64,000 nt of DNA from Lachnospiraceae bacterium (GCA_024682555.1 JAIKZD010000022.1:23180-87179); one strand, 5' to 3'; positions 26,922-36,734 are shown, numbered from the stretch's first letter. The notes: generated by a model not told the origin, from the sequence alone. Numbers and translations are program-made.

Positions 26922-28261
26922 GTTTTTTATCCGTTAAATTCCTAATCCTGATGGTGATGCTTGTCATCTCTCTTCGTTTTGCGGGGGTTAAGTGGCTTGA
27001 AAAAGCTTTACTTACCGTGGCAGGGCTTTTTTTCTATGCATCATTTGATCTTCACGGACTCTGCCTGCTTATCCCGCTATGCATGTTTACCTGGGGTATC
27101 GGAAAACTGATGGCAAAAAACTCTTCGGATAATCCCAAGCCTCTTCTCGTATCCGGGATCACGATACAGGTCCTCATACTCTTGTTCTTTAAATATGCGG
27201 GTTTTGTAAAAATGCCCGTCGGCCTTTCATTTTACATGCTTCAGGCCATAAGCTATCTCTTTGATATGTACAGAGGAAAGATCAGACGGGATACGCCTTT
27301 TGCCGATGCCCTTGTCTATATCAGCTTTTTCCCCAACATAGTTTCCGGTCCCGTCATGAAGGCTTATGAATTCCTTCCCCAGCTTGATAAAAGAGTGCCT
27401 CTGAATGCGGAGAGGCTTAAGTACGGTTTACAGCTGATCCTCATCGGAGCCTTTGAAAAGCTGGTGCTTGCGGACAGACTGTCGACAGCTGTTGACAGCG
27501 TATACAGCGCCCCCCTTGCTTATAGCGGTCCGACTCTCCTGTTTACCGCAGTCGGCTATTCATTACAGCTGTTATTCGATTTTGCCGGATATTCCTCCAT
27601 GGCCATAGGCATCGCTCATATCCTTGGCTTTAAGCTCACCGAAAACTTCAATCTTCCCTATATTTCCTTAAATCCTTCGGAATTCTGGAAGCGCTGGCAC
27701 ATAAGCCTTTCCTCCTGGCTCAGGGAATATGTATACATCCCTCTTGGCGGCAGCAGAAAAGGAAAAACAAGAACTTACCTGAACATCTTCCTTACCATGC
27801 TTGTAAGCGGTCTCTGGCACGGAAACACCCTCAATTTCGTTATATGGGGTGCCCTTCACGGTGCGGCACAGGGAGCATACAGATTCCTGAAAGAAAGAAA
27901 AAAGGACAAAAAGCCGCAGAGCCTGCTGCCTTCTGTCCTGTCAATGATCCTTAACTTTTTCTTTGTCACGATCTTATGGATCCCCTTCAGAATGGAAACC
28001 CTTTCGGATACATGCATCGTCTTAAGCCGGATATTTACCATGAAACCGGGTATCAGCTATTTTTACGTATATACCTGGATCTTCCTGCTGATCCTTATCA
28101 TTACCGAGGTATTTGCCCTCGTGAAAAATAAGGGAAATAACCCCGTAAAGCCCCTGGCTCTGACGAAGTTCCATGAAAGGCTTGCCTTCATGATCCTCCT
28201 TATCGCAACCCTGATGTTTGCATATTTTGGTAACAGCGCCTTTATCTATTCCGGCTTCTGA
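26918..28261 (+). CDS. MBOAT acyltransferase 2 (AlgI-like)
   Basis: A 447-residue polytopic O-acyltransferase. FWKRWHISLSSWLREYVYIPLGG and VSGLWHG (catalytic His) are the family hallmarks, as in AlgI and PatA. It is shorter than MBOAT 1 and lacks the basic loop of that protein, so it is probably a plain acetyl transferase acting on a polysaccharide or peptidoglycan. It is coupled to the SGNH gene before it and ends three bases from the convergent GlsB-like gene. Confidence 0.9.
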   Translation: MSFLSVKFLILMVMLVISLRFAGVKWLEKALLTVAGLFFYASFDLHGLCLLIPLCMFTWGIGKLMAKNSSDNPKPLLVSGITIQVLILLFFKYAGFVKMPVGLSFYMLQAISYLFDMYRGKIRRDTPFADALVYISFFPNIVSGPVMKAYEFLPQLDKRVPLNAERLKYGLQLILIGAFEKLVLADRLSTAVDSVYSAPLAYSGPTLLFTAVGYSLQLLFDFAGYSSMAIGIAHILGFKLTENFNLPYISLNPSEFWKRWHISLSSWLREYVYIPLGGSRKGKTRTYLNIFLTMLVSGLWHGNTLNFVIWGALHGAAQGAYRFLKERKKDKKPQSLLPSVLSMILNFFFVTILWIPFRMETLSDTCIVLSRIFTMKPGISYFYVYTWIFLLILIITEVFALVKNKGNNPVKPLALTKFHERLAFMILLIATLMFAYFGNSAFIYSGF

Positions 28262-28263
28262 TG

Positions 28264-28506
28264 TTACTTGGAAATCCTGCGGGCAACAAATACTATTATT
28301 CCCGATCCTATAACTCCCGATATGATGGATCCGAGGATATTTGTGGCCTTGATCCCGATAAGCCTGAGCACCAGACCTCCGACTATACCGCCGCAGACTC
28401 CCAAAAGGATATTCTTGATAAGTCCCCCGTTTAAGTTAAACAGAAATGAAGCGATCCATCCTATGATCCCTCCGATGACGATGGTGATAAGCAGATTTGA
28501 AAACAT
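28264..28506 (-). CDS. GlsB/YeaQ/YmgE-family small membrane protein
   Basis: An 80-residue protein with three hydrophobic segments, rich in Gly and Ile. The Gly-rich FNLNGGLIKNILLGVCGGIVGG matches the transglycosylase-associated (GlsB/YeaQ) family, often stress-induced, with no proven biochemical function. AGGAGG precedes ATG. Upstream, TATAAT hexamers occur repeatedly between 28,540 and 28,600, but none has a good -35. Confidence 0.85.
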   Translation of the reverse strand: MFSNLLITIVIGGIIGWIASFLFNLNGGLIKNILLGVCGGIVGGLVLRLIGIKATNILGSIISGVIGSGIIVFVARRISK

Positions 28507-28621
28507 TTTTTCTCCCTCCTGATGATATTGTCTTGCTTTTCGTATTATATTCAGCGTTTTATATACTGCATATTATAACCCGCATATCATTATAACATGC
28601 AAAAAACCTTATGACTCCATT

Positions 28622-30109
28622 TCAGTCTATCTGTCCCTCAACCTTTTTGACCGGTTCGCTTGTAAGGACCACTCCCAGTCTCTTGAACATCCTTATGTCC
28701 ACATCCGAAAGCATTACCGAAGTATGTACCTGACAGCCTCTGAGCCTTGGTATCTGCTCCAGGGCTTTCCTTGCATTTTCATCCGTTGTGGCGGAAGTGG
28801 CCAATGCGATCAGCACCTCATCCGTGTGAAGTCTGGGATTCCTGCCCCCGAGATATTTTACCTTGAGTTCCTGTATGGGTGCTATGGATTCCGGCGATAT
28901 CACATGAAGTCCGTGGTCAACCCCGGCAAGAGCCTTCAGAGCATTAAGCAGCAGTGCCGCGGAAGCCCCCAGAAGCTTTGTTGTCTTGGATGTGATTATC
29001 TCTCCGGTATCAAGCTCTATGGCCGCAGTGGGAACATGCAGAAGCTTTGCCCTGTCGTTTGCCGCTACGGTAACCTTTCTGTCATCGGTGGTTATCTTGG
29101 CCTGTTTCATCAAAAGCTCTATCTTATAAACCTCATTCTCCGATGCCTTCTCCTTGATGACCGCATTTCTGGTGTTGTAATACCGTCTGATGATCTCCTG
29201 GCGTGATGCCTCACAGCAGACCTCATCATCTATTATGCAATTTCCGACCATATTTACGCCCATATCGGTAGGCGATTTATAAGGGCACTCACCGTAGATG
29301 CCCTCGAATATGGCATTTAGTACGGGGAAGATCTCAATATCCCTGTTATAATTCACCGTCGTCTCATTGTAGGCCTCCAGATGGAAAGGGTCTATCATGT
29401 TAACGTCATTAAGATCCGCCGTTGCTGCTTCATAAGCGAGATTGATGGGATGTTTTAAAGGTATGTTCCAGATAGGGAAGGTCTCATACTTTGCATATCC
29501 GGCCTTGATCCCTCTTTTGTTCTCATGGTAGAGCTGGGACAGACAGGTGGCCATTTTCCCGCTTCCGGGACCCGGAGCCGTTACCACCACAAGGGGTCTC
29601 TCCGTCTCTATGTAATCGTTTTTTCCGAAACCTTCATCGCTTACTATGAGAGGTATGTTTGAAGGATAACCTTCGATCAGATAATGAAGGTATACCTTTA
29701 CCCCCTTCTTTTCCATCCTCTCCCTGAACAGATCCGCAACGGCCTGTCCCGTATAATGGGTGAGAACAACGCTGCCCACATACAGGCCTCTGCTCTCAAA
29801 TTCACGCATGAGTCTTTTTACATCTTCATCATAGGTGATGCCGAGATCGCCCCTTACCTTGTTCTTTTCTATGTCGGCGGCATTTATTACTATCAGTATC
29901 TCTGCCTGGTCTGACAGCTGCATCAGCATCCGAAGCTTGGAATCGGGCTCGAATCCGGGAAGGACCCTTGCCGCATGGTAATCATCAAAAAGCTTGCCTC
30001 CGAATTCAAGATACAGCTTGTTTCCGAACTGGGCTATCCGCTCCTTGATATGTTCGGACTGCATTTTCAGATATTTTTCATTGTCAAAACCCGGTTTAGC
30101 TGCGCACAT
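28622..30109 (-). CDS. DUF1846 (UPF0371) family protein
   Basis: A 495-residue soluble protein matching the DUF1846 family across its length: GFDNEKYLKMQSEHIKERI at the N-terminus, TAPGPGSGKMATCLSQLYHE in the middle, and a C-terminal YLGGRNPRLHTDEVL region. The GPGSGK stretch resembles a P-loop. Family function is not established. GGGAGG precedes ATG 30109. It appears monocistronic and lies between two MBOAT/SGNH pairs without an obvious link to them. Confidence 0.9.
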   Translation of the reverse strand: MCAAKPGFDNEKYLKMQSEHIKERIAQFGNKLYLEFGGKLFDDYHAARVLPGFEPDSKLRMLMQLSDQAEILIVINAADIEKNKVRGDLGITYDEDVKRLMREFESRGLYVGSVVLTHYTGQAVADLFRERMEKKGVKVYLHYLIEGYPSNIPLIVSDEGFGKNDYIETERPLVVVTAPGPGSGKMATCLSQLYHENKRGIKAGYAKYETFPIWNIPLKHPINLAYEAATADLNDVNMIDPFHLEAYNETTVNYNRDIEIFPVLNAIFEGIYGECPYKSPTDMGVNMVGNCIIDDEVCCEASRQEIIRRYYNTRNAVIKEKASENEVYKIELLMKQAKITTDDRKVTVAANDRAKLLHVPTAAIELDTGEIITSKTTKLLGASAALLLNALKALAGVDHGLHVISPESIAPIQELKVKYLGGRNPRLHTDEVLIALATSATTDENARKALEQIPRLRGCQVHTSVMLSDVDIRMFKRLGVVLTSEPVKKVEGQID

Positions 30110-30218
30110 TTTCTGCCTCCCTCATTTATTCGGTTACGATCAATCTACACTGTCCCCTTATCCGCGGATCTCCGTTCCGCGCCCTTTTGCGCCGGTCTTT
30201 TCATGTCCTGCAAAGAAA

Positions 30219-31265
30219 TCAGTGGAAACAGCTCTCATAATCATATTCTACCGCAAAGTTATACATATCAAGTAGTGTATCATAATATGTGTCCATTGTA
30301 ACCTCATGATCTCCGTTTTTCATGGCTTCATACATACGGTAATTTACGCCCTGGTCATAATGGGAATAATCCCTGTAATGATCGAGATCGCAGATTATCT
30401 CATAATCATCCTGAAAATAGAATATCCTCACGTTCGGATATTTGAGAAGACCCTCATAGAGCCTGGACAGACCGCAGATCTCGGCGGTGAGATTACCGCC
30501 TAAGGATACCACATCCCAGAACAGTATACTGTATGGCGGTGCATACATATAAAAGGTCACATCCGGCCTTTCTTCGATATATTTGGAAAGGTCTCCGATA
30601 AGGGTATCTATCCTTTCAAAATAATAATCATACTCTTTCTCGGGAAGGGGTTCCAGCCTTCTGGTAGCCATGTAATCGGCTCTGGCTATGTATTTTGAAT
30701 ACTGGTAACGGTCCGCCCATACATAGGCATTGTCATCGGAATGTCCTTCCGTTTCATTAAGGATCAGAAATCTGGGCAGATAGTTGAACACCACCGATTT
30801 GTTTAAAAGATAATAGATATCCTCAATCCCCGGTTCTTTAATGAAATATTCGGGAATCGTTAAGGGATCCATCTCCTTGTTGTCTTCAAAAAGATAATTA
30901 TCCAGGGAAAAAACTATGGATTTAAGCTTTTTATTTTTCACCATCTCGTCAAAAACCGGCAGATAATCGCTCTGATGGGCACCCTGAAGGGGAAGCTTTA
31001 CGCAGGAATCGCCGAAATGTCCGTCCTCAAACCATGAATCCACGAAATTTTCGGACATGGATGATCCAAGGAGGGCCACCTCATAATCCATGTTTCTGGC
31101 AAGTCCGATCACCGCGGATCTTTCATCGGTCTCAACCGCGGCAAGGGAAAAGAAGGGCTTATGGTATCTTATGAAGGGATCGATGATGATCACGGTCACC
31201 GAGATGAGAACCAGGATAATGAGCGTATATATGATCGTCTTTTTTACATATTCTCTGTCTGTCAT
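30219..31265 (-). CDS. membrane-anchored SGNH-like protein, partner of MBOAT 3
   Basis: A 348-residue protein with an N-terminal membrane helix (ILVLISVTVIIIDPFIRY) and an outer domain with block I LLGSSMSEN. The C-terminus has DYSHYDQGVNYRM, giving a candidate His. It follows MBOAT 3 after 31 bases, a spacing that contains two near-identical AACAAAGCCAT segments, and has no good ribosome site, so coupling is likely. Predicted to complete O-acylation of a surface polymer. Confidence 0.78.
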   Translation of the reverse strand: MTDREYVKKTIIYTLIILVLISVTVIIIDPFIRYHKPFFSLAAVETDERSAVIGLARNMDYEVALLGSSMSENFVDSWFEDGHFGDSCVKLPLQGAHQSDYLPVFDEMVKNKKLKSIVFSLDNYLFEDNKEMDPLTIPEYFIKEPGIEDIYYLLNKSVVFNYLPRFLILNETEGHSDDNAYVWADRYQYSKYIARADYMATRRLEPLPEKEYDYYFERIDTLIGDLSKYIEERPDVTFYMYAPPYSILFWDVVSLGGNLTAEICGLSRLYEGLLKYPNVRIFYFQDDYEIICDLDHYRDYSHYDQGVNYRMYEAMKNGDHEVTMDTYYDTLLDMYNFAVEYDYESCFH

Positions 31266-31296
31266 GGCTTTGTTATCTGTTATGGCTTTGTTTTCT

Positions 31297-32817
31297 TTAA
31301 AAGTTTGTATACAGGAAGGTCGTCACCTCAGAGAGGGATAAAACCGACCACACAAGCAGGATTACGGTCACCGTCAGGTATTTCCGTGATGGCTTAAAGG
31401 TCTGTGCCCGCTCCCCGGCATTTTTCATTTTTACCGAGGCTGTCAGCGCAAATAACAGGGGCAGCAGAATGATGATGAAGCCCGTGACGGTGGTGGGATT
31501 TGCGGGATTATGCTTTGCAAGGATCCACTGGAACAGCTCACCTTCAACGGGAAGTGCGGATACCACAAAAGCAGGGACTATGGGTTTGAATTCAAAGGAG
31601 AACAGCCGCCTGAACACCTCTATCGCGCTTTCTACGGAATCAGCCCTGAAGAAGACCCAGGTAAGACTGACAAAAGTATAGGTAAGGATGAATCTGACTG
31701 CTTTCGGCAGTTTTTCCGTGATCCCGCTTAAGGCCTTGCTGAGACACATTCCCAGACCATGGATCGCACCCCACAGCACAAAGGTATAATTTGCGCCATG
31801 CCAGATACCGCTCAGGAAAAAAATGATGAATATGTTCAGATAGGTCCGGAAGGTTCCCTTTCTTGACCCGCCAAGGGGAAAATACACATATTCCCTGAAA
31901 AATCTCGTTAGGGTGATATGCCATCTCTTCCAGAAATCATTGATGGAAAGTGCTCTGTAGGGAGAATTGAAATTCACGGGAAGATCGATGTTTATCATCA
32001 GACATATCCCCGAAGCCATGTCGCAGAATCCCGAGAAATCAAAGTACAGCTGCATGGAATAGGCTAAGATGACTATCAGGGCCAAGGGCGTATCCAGAAG
32101 ATCGATATGCTCATAACCGAAATCCGCGATCAGAGCCATATTATCCGCGATCAGTACTTTCTTTGCCAGACCAAAGGAAAACATCATCAGTCCTTTTGAG
32201 ATATTGCCGTAATCCGCAGTCTTTTTTAGCTTATCGTTAAACTGGGGTATAATCTCCCTTGCAAAGGCTATGGGACCGACGGACACCTTGGGAAAAAAGC
32301 TTACAAAAAGAGCATAATCAAGGAAACTGTAACGAGTGACGGGGTCTTTTATCTTATCCGGGGTAAAAGAGGTTTCACCTGGCTTCCCCGCTCTGTAGCT
32401 GTCCACAAGATAGCTTATCTGGGAGAAGGTAAAGAAGCTTATGCCAAGAGGGAAAATAAGATTTTCAACCTTAAAGGAGCTTCCCGACAGGGAATTGATG
32501 ATATCCGCAAGAAACCCCGTATATTTAAACCATATTAAAAGTGCGAGGTTTGCGGCAACCGAAAGGCCAAGGACAAGCTTCTTAAGCGGAAGCTTCATAT
32601 TTATGCAGAAAACATACTCCGCTATCACGTAATTGACTGCTATGCTTCCCAGAAGAACAAAAACATTCTGAAAATCCGTATAACAATAAAACCACAGGGA
32701 CATCATAAGAAGAAAAACTTTTCCGAGGGTATGATGTCCCGTTTTATTGATCAGGTGATATATGATCACTGTCAGCGGAAGAAACAGCAATACGAAAATA
32801 TAGGAATTGAACAGCAT
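31297..32817 (-). CDS. MBOAT acyltransferase 3 (AlgI-like)
   Basis: A 506-residue polytopic O-acyltransferase with FWKRWHITLTRFFREYVYFPLGG and LSGIWHG, the MBOAT catalytic region. It is closest in layout to AlgI/PatA proteins. It lies 13 bases downstream of the LUD-domain gene on the same strand, so it may be co-transcribed from 33,460. Its partner SGNH gene follows directly. Confidence 0.9.
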   Translation of the reverse strand: MLFNSYIFVLLFLPLTVIIYHLINKTGHHTLGKVFLLMMSLWFYCYTDFQNVFVLLGSIAVNYVIAEYVFCINMKLPLKKLVLGLSVAANLALLIWFKYTGFLADIINSLSGSSFKVENLIFPLGISFFTFSQISYLVDSYRAGKPGETSFTPDKIKDPVTRYSFLDYALFVSFFPKVSVGPIAFAREIIPQFNDKLKKTADYGNISKGLMMFSFGLAKKVLIADNMALIADFGYEHIDLLDTPLALIVILAYSMQLYFDFSGFCDMASGICLMINIDLPVNFNSPYRALSINDFWKRWHITLTRFFREYVYFPLGGSRKGTFRTYLNIFIIFFLSGIWHGANYTFVLWGAIHGLGMCLSKALSGITEKLPKAVRFILTYTFVSLTWVFFRADSVESAIEVFRRLFSFEFKPIVPAFVVSALPVEGELFQWILAKHNPANPTTVTGFIIILLPLLFALTASVKMKNAGERAQTFKPSRKYLTVTVILLVWSVLSLSEVTTFLYTNF

Positions 32818-32830
32818 GGCTTATCCCTTA

Positions 32831-33460
32831 TCAGAATCCCAGTGGCTCTCCCACAAGGATCACATGGATACGATCCTTATGCTTGGAATATCTTGTTATC
32901 ATAAACTGGCAACATATGGTATCCGGAGTTTTGCAGTCCATGCAGGAGCCTGTTTTCGAACAGGGCGTATTAAGATTGAAGCGCTGGGCATTTATGGGAG
33001 CCGCAACATTTCTTGCCCTCTTCATGGCTCCGTCAACGTCATCACACACCTTATTCATGCTGACTATAAAAATGACCTTTTTGGGTCCATAGGCTATGGC
33101 AGAAACACGGTTTGAGTTACCGTCTATGTTTACAAGCACCCCGTCCTCGGTCATGGCATTGGCACTTGCAAGAAATACATCCGCATCATAGGCCTTTAAC
33201 ATGGCTGCCCGCCTGTCCTCATACTCATTCCTGTCTATGAAATCATAATCTCCGGCTTTGAGAGCATCCACCAGGCCGATCTCAATTGCGCTCATACAAC
33301 CGCCCATGGTAACGCTGCTTTTTTCAGGGATCAGACTGAGGGCGATCTTTTTTGCTTCCTCCGCATTTTCAGCGTAATAACCCGTCATGTTCCTTGACTC
33401 TAAGCCCTTAATGATCTTATCCTTCAGTTTCTCGTTCCTTATGGTTATGTTTTCGTTCAT
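32831..33460 (-). CDS. LUD-domain protein (LutC/DUF162-like)
   Basis: A 209-residue protein of the LUD family. It has SVTMGGCMSAIEIGLVDAL, ASANAMTEDGVLVNIDGNSNRVSA and the Cys-rich end CSKTGSCMDCKTPDTICC, which is characteristic of this stand-alone LUD subgroup. LUD proteins act in lactate oxidation together with LutA/LutB, but no such partners are visible here, so its role is uncertain. GGAGG precedes ATG. A strong terminator lies just upstream, separating it from the isomerase gene. Confidence 0.85.
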   Translation of the reverse strand: MNENITIRNEKLKDKIIKGLESRNMTGYYAENAEEAKKIALSLIPEKSSVTMGGCMSAIEIGLVDALKAGDYDFIDRNEYEDRRAAMLKAYDADVFLASANAMTEDGVLVNIDGNSNRVSAIAYGPKKVIFIVSMNKVCDDVDGAMKRARNVAAPINAQRFNLNTPCSKTGSCMDCKTPDTICCQFMITRYSKHKDRIHVILVGEPLGF

Positions 33461-33493
33461 GTTAGCCTCCCTGATACTCCTGATACCTTAAAA

Positions 33494-33522
33494 GGGTTTG
33501 ACGGGAATCTCCCGTCAAACCC
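33494..33522 (-). terminator. hairpin terminator after the isomerase gene
   Basis: A perfect 12-base-pair stem GGGTTTGACGGG / CCCGTCAAACCC with a five-base loop. The minus strand continues CCCTTTTAAGG, a short T run; the plus strand also continues into TTTTTA. It ends the isomerase transcript or attenuates read-through to the LUD gene. Confidence 0.8.
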
Positions 33523-33554
33523 CCGGTTTTTATGTAATATTACTGCATTATGCC

Positions 33555-35042
33555 TTACTTGAAGGGATTCTCTGTCTTGTACAGAGTTCCTGCAGGCTGA
33601 TTATATCCGATCTCGCATACATCAACACCGATGTACTTGAATACCTCGAAGAGTTCCTTTCCGACATGCTTGAAGGCAACAGCTCCGTGATGAGGGAAGC
33701 CCTTCTCGATCAGAACGTGACGATAGAACCTGCCCATCTCGGGGATGGCGAATACACCGATGCCGCCGAAGGATCTTGTAGCAACTGGAAGTACCTCACC
33801 CTCTGCAACATAAGCTCTTAAGATATTGTCCGCAGTGCTCTGTAAGCGGTAGAAGGTGATGGGTCCGGGAGCGATGTCGCCCTCGAGGGTTCCGTTGGTA
33901 ACCTCTATAGGAAGGCTTCTTGCCATGATGGCCTGATGCTGCATCGAGCAGGATGAAAGCTTCTTGGAGCAGGTATTTCCGCAATGGAAGCCCATGAAAG
34001 TATCGGTATGCTTGTAATCGAACTTACCCTTTATGGACTCCTCAAACATGATCTTGGGAACGGAATTGTTGATATCAAGAAGAGTAACGATATCATCACT
34101 TACGCACTCACCGATGAACTCGCTCAGACATCCGTAGATATCAACTTCGCAGGATACGGGAATGCCTCTTCCGGTAAGACGGCTGTTTACATAGCAGGGA
34201 ACAAATCCGAACTGGGTCTGGAATGCAGGCCAACACTTTCCGGCTATTGCAACATACTTTCTGTAACCCTTGTGAGCCTCAACCCAGTCAAGAAGAGTAA
34301 GCTCGTACTGTGCAAGCTTGGGAAGGATCTGGGGCTTGTTGTTTCCGCCGCCCAGCTCTTTTTCCATATCCTTGACAACATCGGGGATCCTGGGATCATC
34401 GGCATGCTTGTTGAAAGCTTCGAAAAGGTCAAGCTCCGAGTTCTCTTCTATTTCAATGCCAAGATTGTAAAGCTGCTTGATGGGAGCATTGCAGGCAAGG
34501 AAGTTAAGAGGTCTGGGACCGAAAGATATGATCTTTAATTCGCTTAATGCTATAACAGCCTTTGCGATGGGTATGAAATCATGGATCATTACGGCAAGAT
34601 CCTCGGCATCTCCTACGGGATACTCGGGGATATAAGCGCCTACGTTACGAAGCTTTAAGTTATAGCTTGCATTGAGCATTCCGCAGTATGCATCTCCGCG
34701 TCCTGCTGCCGTAACCGAATTGTAATCCTCCTCCGCTGCCGCAACGAACATCTTGGGTCCGCAGAAGTGCTTTGCAAGAAGTGTCTCCGAGATCTCGGGA
34801 CCGAAGTTTCCGAGGTAAACGCATAACGCATTACAGCCGGCCTTTTTGATATCTTCAAGAGCCTGAACCATGTGTATCTCGCTCTCTACGATACAGATGG
34901 GGCACTCATAGATGTCAGCTGCATCAAAACTCTTTTCGTAAGCAGCTACCAGAGCCTTTCTTCTGTTTACTGACAGTTCCTCGGGGAAACAGTCTCTTGA
35001 TACCGCAACGATACCAATCTTAACTTTTGGTGTGTTTTCCGT
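33555..35042 (-). CDS. L-fucose/L-arabinose isomerase-fold sugar isomerase, probable ACG start
   Basis: A 495-residue ketol isomerase of the FucI fold. Glu299 (SCEVDIYG) and Asp323 (TLLDINN) are spaced 24 residues apart, the same spacing as the metal ligands Glu337 and Asp361 of E. coli FucI, and FMGFHCGN follows. The first ATG (34871) would delete 57 residues that include the first Rossmann strand KVKIGIVAVSRD. Upstream no ATG, GTG or TTG is in frame before the stop near 35,090; ACG 35,042-35,040 lies seven bases after AGGAGG and is the best initiator. Next to xylulokinase it may isomerise a pentose rather than fucose. No standard xylose isomerase is in the window. Confidence 0.8.
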   Translation of the reverse strand, partial: TENTPKVKIGIVAVSRDCFPEELSVNRRKALVAAYEKSFDAADIYECPICIVESEIHMVQALEDIKKAGCNALCVYLGNFGPEISETLLAKHFCGPKMFVAAAEEDYNSVTAAGRGDAYCGMLNASYNLKLRNVGAYIPEYPVGDAEDLAVMIHDFIPIAKAVIALSELKIISFGPRPLNFLACNAPIKQLYNLGIEIEENSELDLFEAFNKHADDPRIPDVVKDMEKELGGGNNKPQILPKLAQYELTLLDWVEAHKGYRKYVAIAGKCWPAFQTQFGFVPCYVNSRLTGRGIPVSCEVDIYGCLSEFIGECVSDDIVTLLDINNSVPKIMFEESIKGKFDYKHTDTFMGFHCGNTCSKKLSSCSMQHQAIMARSLPIEVTNGTLEGDIAPGPITFYRLQSTADNILRAYVAEGEVLPVATRSFGGIGVFAIPEMGRFYRHVLIEKGFPHHGAVAFKHVGKELFEVFKYIGVDVCEIGYNQPAGTLYKTENPFK

Positions 35043-35113
35043 TGTAAACCCTCCTGATAATGTATATTTACTGTTTTTAAGTACCCTTTATTTACACTCA
35101 GACACCACTGAAA

Positions 35114-35142
35114 ATTATATCATTTATTCAATTTGTAGTAAA
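35114..35142 (-). promoter_or_regulatory. promoter of the isomerase gene
   Basis: Minus-strand TTTACT (35,137-35,142), a 17-base spacer and TATAAT (35,114-35,119). It gives a leader of about 65 bases before the ACG start. It separates the isomerase transcript from xylulokinase. Confidence 0.7.
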
Positions 35143-35230
35143 TCCTGAGCATATCGAAATTTTACGGGTTTTGTCCGATTTTTTATCCCGATGGGGAAAA
35201 AGCCGTCCGGGGTTTTCTGTTATCATTCCC

Positions 35231-36688
35231 TTAATATAAAGGCTTAACCGTGGGATAAAGCTTCTTAAAGTGCTGATAGCGCTCCTCGTACTTTGCGGTA
35301 AGATCCCTGTCGGGCTTTACCACATCAACCACCTTTACAAGCCTGTCCGCCGCTTCCTCAACGGATGCGTACTCACCGCAGCCCACGGCCGCAAGGATGG
35401 CACCGCCGTATCCGGGACCCTCTTCCGACTCGATGACCTCAACATCGATCCCGAGAACATTGGCCATGATCTTCTTCCAGAGCGGGCTCTTTGCACCGCC
35501 TCCGCAGATCTTGGTTGAACTTATGTTTATTCCCTGAGCCTTTGCCACCTCAAAGGAATCCCTGATACCGAAGGCAACACCCTCAAGTACCGCAAGGGTC
35601 ATATCCGCTCTCGTTGTATCCATTGACATACCGATGAACATTGCTCTTGCATCGGGGTTGTTATGGGGTGATCTTTCTCCCATCAGATAGGGAAGGAAGT
35701 AAACATTGTTCTCTCCGAGCTTACCGATCTTCTCCTGCTCTTTTGCATATTCGTCGGTACCGATGATATCTTCCATCCACCACTTGTTGCAGGAAGCCGC
35801 CGAAAGCATGCAGCCCATGAGATGATAATGCCCGTCCGCATGTGCAAAGGCATGGAGCGCATTCATATCATCAACACAGAAGTTCTTGCTGGAGATAAAG
35901 ATTGTACCCGAGGTTCCCAGGGAGATATTGCATCTTCCGTCTCCGACCGTTCCTGTACCGATGGCTGCAGCCGCATTGTCGCCTGCGCCTGCGATAACCT
36001 TTACATTCTCGTTAAAGCCAAGCTCCGCTGCCACATCCTTGTTGATGGTTCCCACAACTTCATAGCTTTCGAATATCTTTGCAAGCTGCTCTTCCTTAAC
36101 GGAGCAGATCTCCATCATTTCCTTAGACCAGCACTTGTTCTTTACGTCAAACAGGAGCATTCCCGAGGCATCGGAAACATCCGTGCAGTGCACTCCCGAG
36201 AGCTTATAGGCTATATAGTCCTTGGGAAGCATTATCTTTGCTATCTTTGCAAAATTATCAGGCTCATTTTCCTTCATCCACAGGATCTTAGGTGCCGTAA
36301 ATCCCGCAAATGCGATATTTGCGGTGTATTCCGAAAGCTTGTCCTTTCCGATGACGGTGTTAAGATAGTCCGTCTCTTTTCCGGTCCTTCCGTCATTCCA
36401 GAGAATAGCCGGTCTGATAACATTATCGTCCCTGTCAAGCACCACAAGTCCGTGCATCTGGCCTCCAAAGCTTATGCCTGCTATCTGACTCTTATCGCAT
36501 TTCTCCGTAAGCTCCTTAAGACCTTCAACCGTCTGTTTCCACCAGTCGGCAGGCTCCTGTTCTGACCAGCCGGGATGAGGGAAGCTTAAGGGATATTCCT
36601 TTGAGACGATGTTTTCAATCTTTCCGTCTCCGCTCATTAATAAGAGCTTTACTGCTGATGTTCCGAGATCGACTCCGATGTAATACAT
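35231..36688 (-). CDS. xylB: xylulokinase
   Basis: A 485-residue FGGY-family sugar kinase. It opens with YYIGVDLGTSAVKLLLM (phosphate 1 motif), has the QMHGLVVLD substrate motif characteristic of xylulokinases and ICGGGAKSPLWKKIMANVLG (adenosine region). It phosphorylates D-xylulose for the pentose phosphate path. AGGAGG precedes ATG. It follows the GH3 xylosidase/glucosidase gene after 46 bases, so the two are probably co-transcribed for use of xylan-derived sugars. Confidence 0.93.
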   Translation of the reverse strand: MYYIGVDLGTSAVKLLLMSGDGKIENIVSKEYPLSFPHPGWSEQEPADWWKQTVEGLKELTEKCDKSQIAGISFGGQMHGLVVLDRDDNVIRPAILWNDGRTGKETDYLNTVIGKDKLSEYTANIAFAGFTAPKILWMKENEPDNFAKIAKIMLPKDYIAYKLSGVHCTDVSDASGMLLFDVKNKCWSKEMMEICSVKEEQLAKIFESYEVVGTINKDVAAELGFNENVKVIAGAGDNAAAAIGTGTVGDGRCNISLGTSGTIFISSKNFCVDDMNALHAFAHADGHYHLMGCMLSAASCNKWWMEDIIGTDEYAKEQEKIGKLGENNVYFLPYLMGERSPHNNPDARAMFIGMSMDTTRADMTLAVLEGVAFGIRDSFEVAKAQGINISSTKICGGGAKSPLWKKIMANVLGIDVEVIESEEGPGYGGAILAAVGCGEYASVEEAADRLVKVVDVVKPDRDLTAKYEERYQHFKKLYPTVKPLY

Positions 36689-36734
36689 TCTGATTCCTCC
36701 TGCTGTTTTATTATTTTTTCCTGTTTATGCTTCA

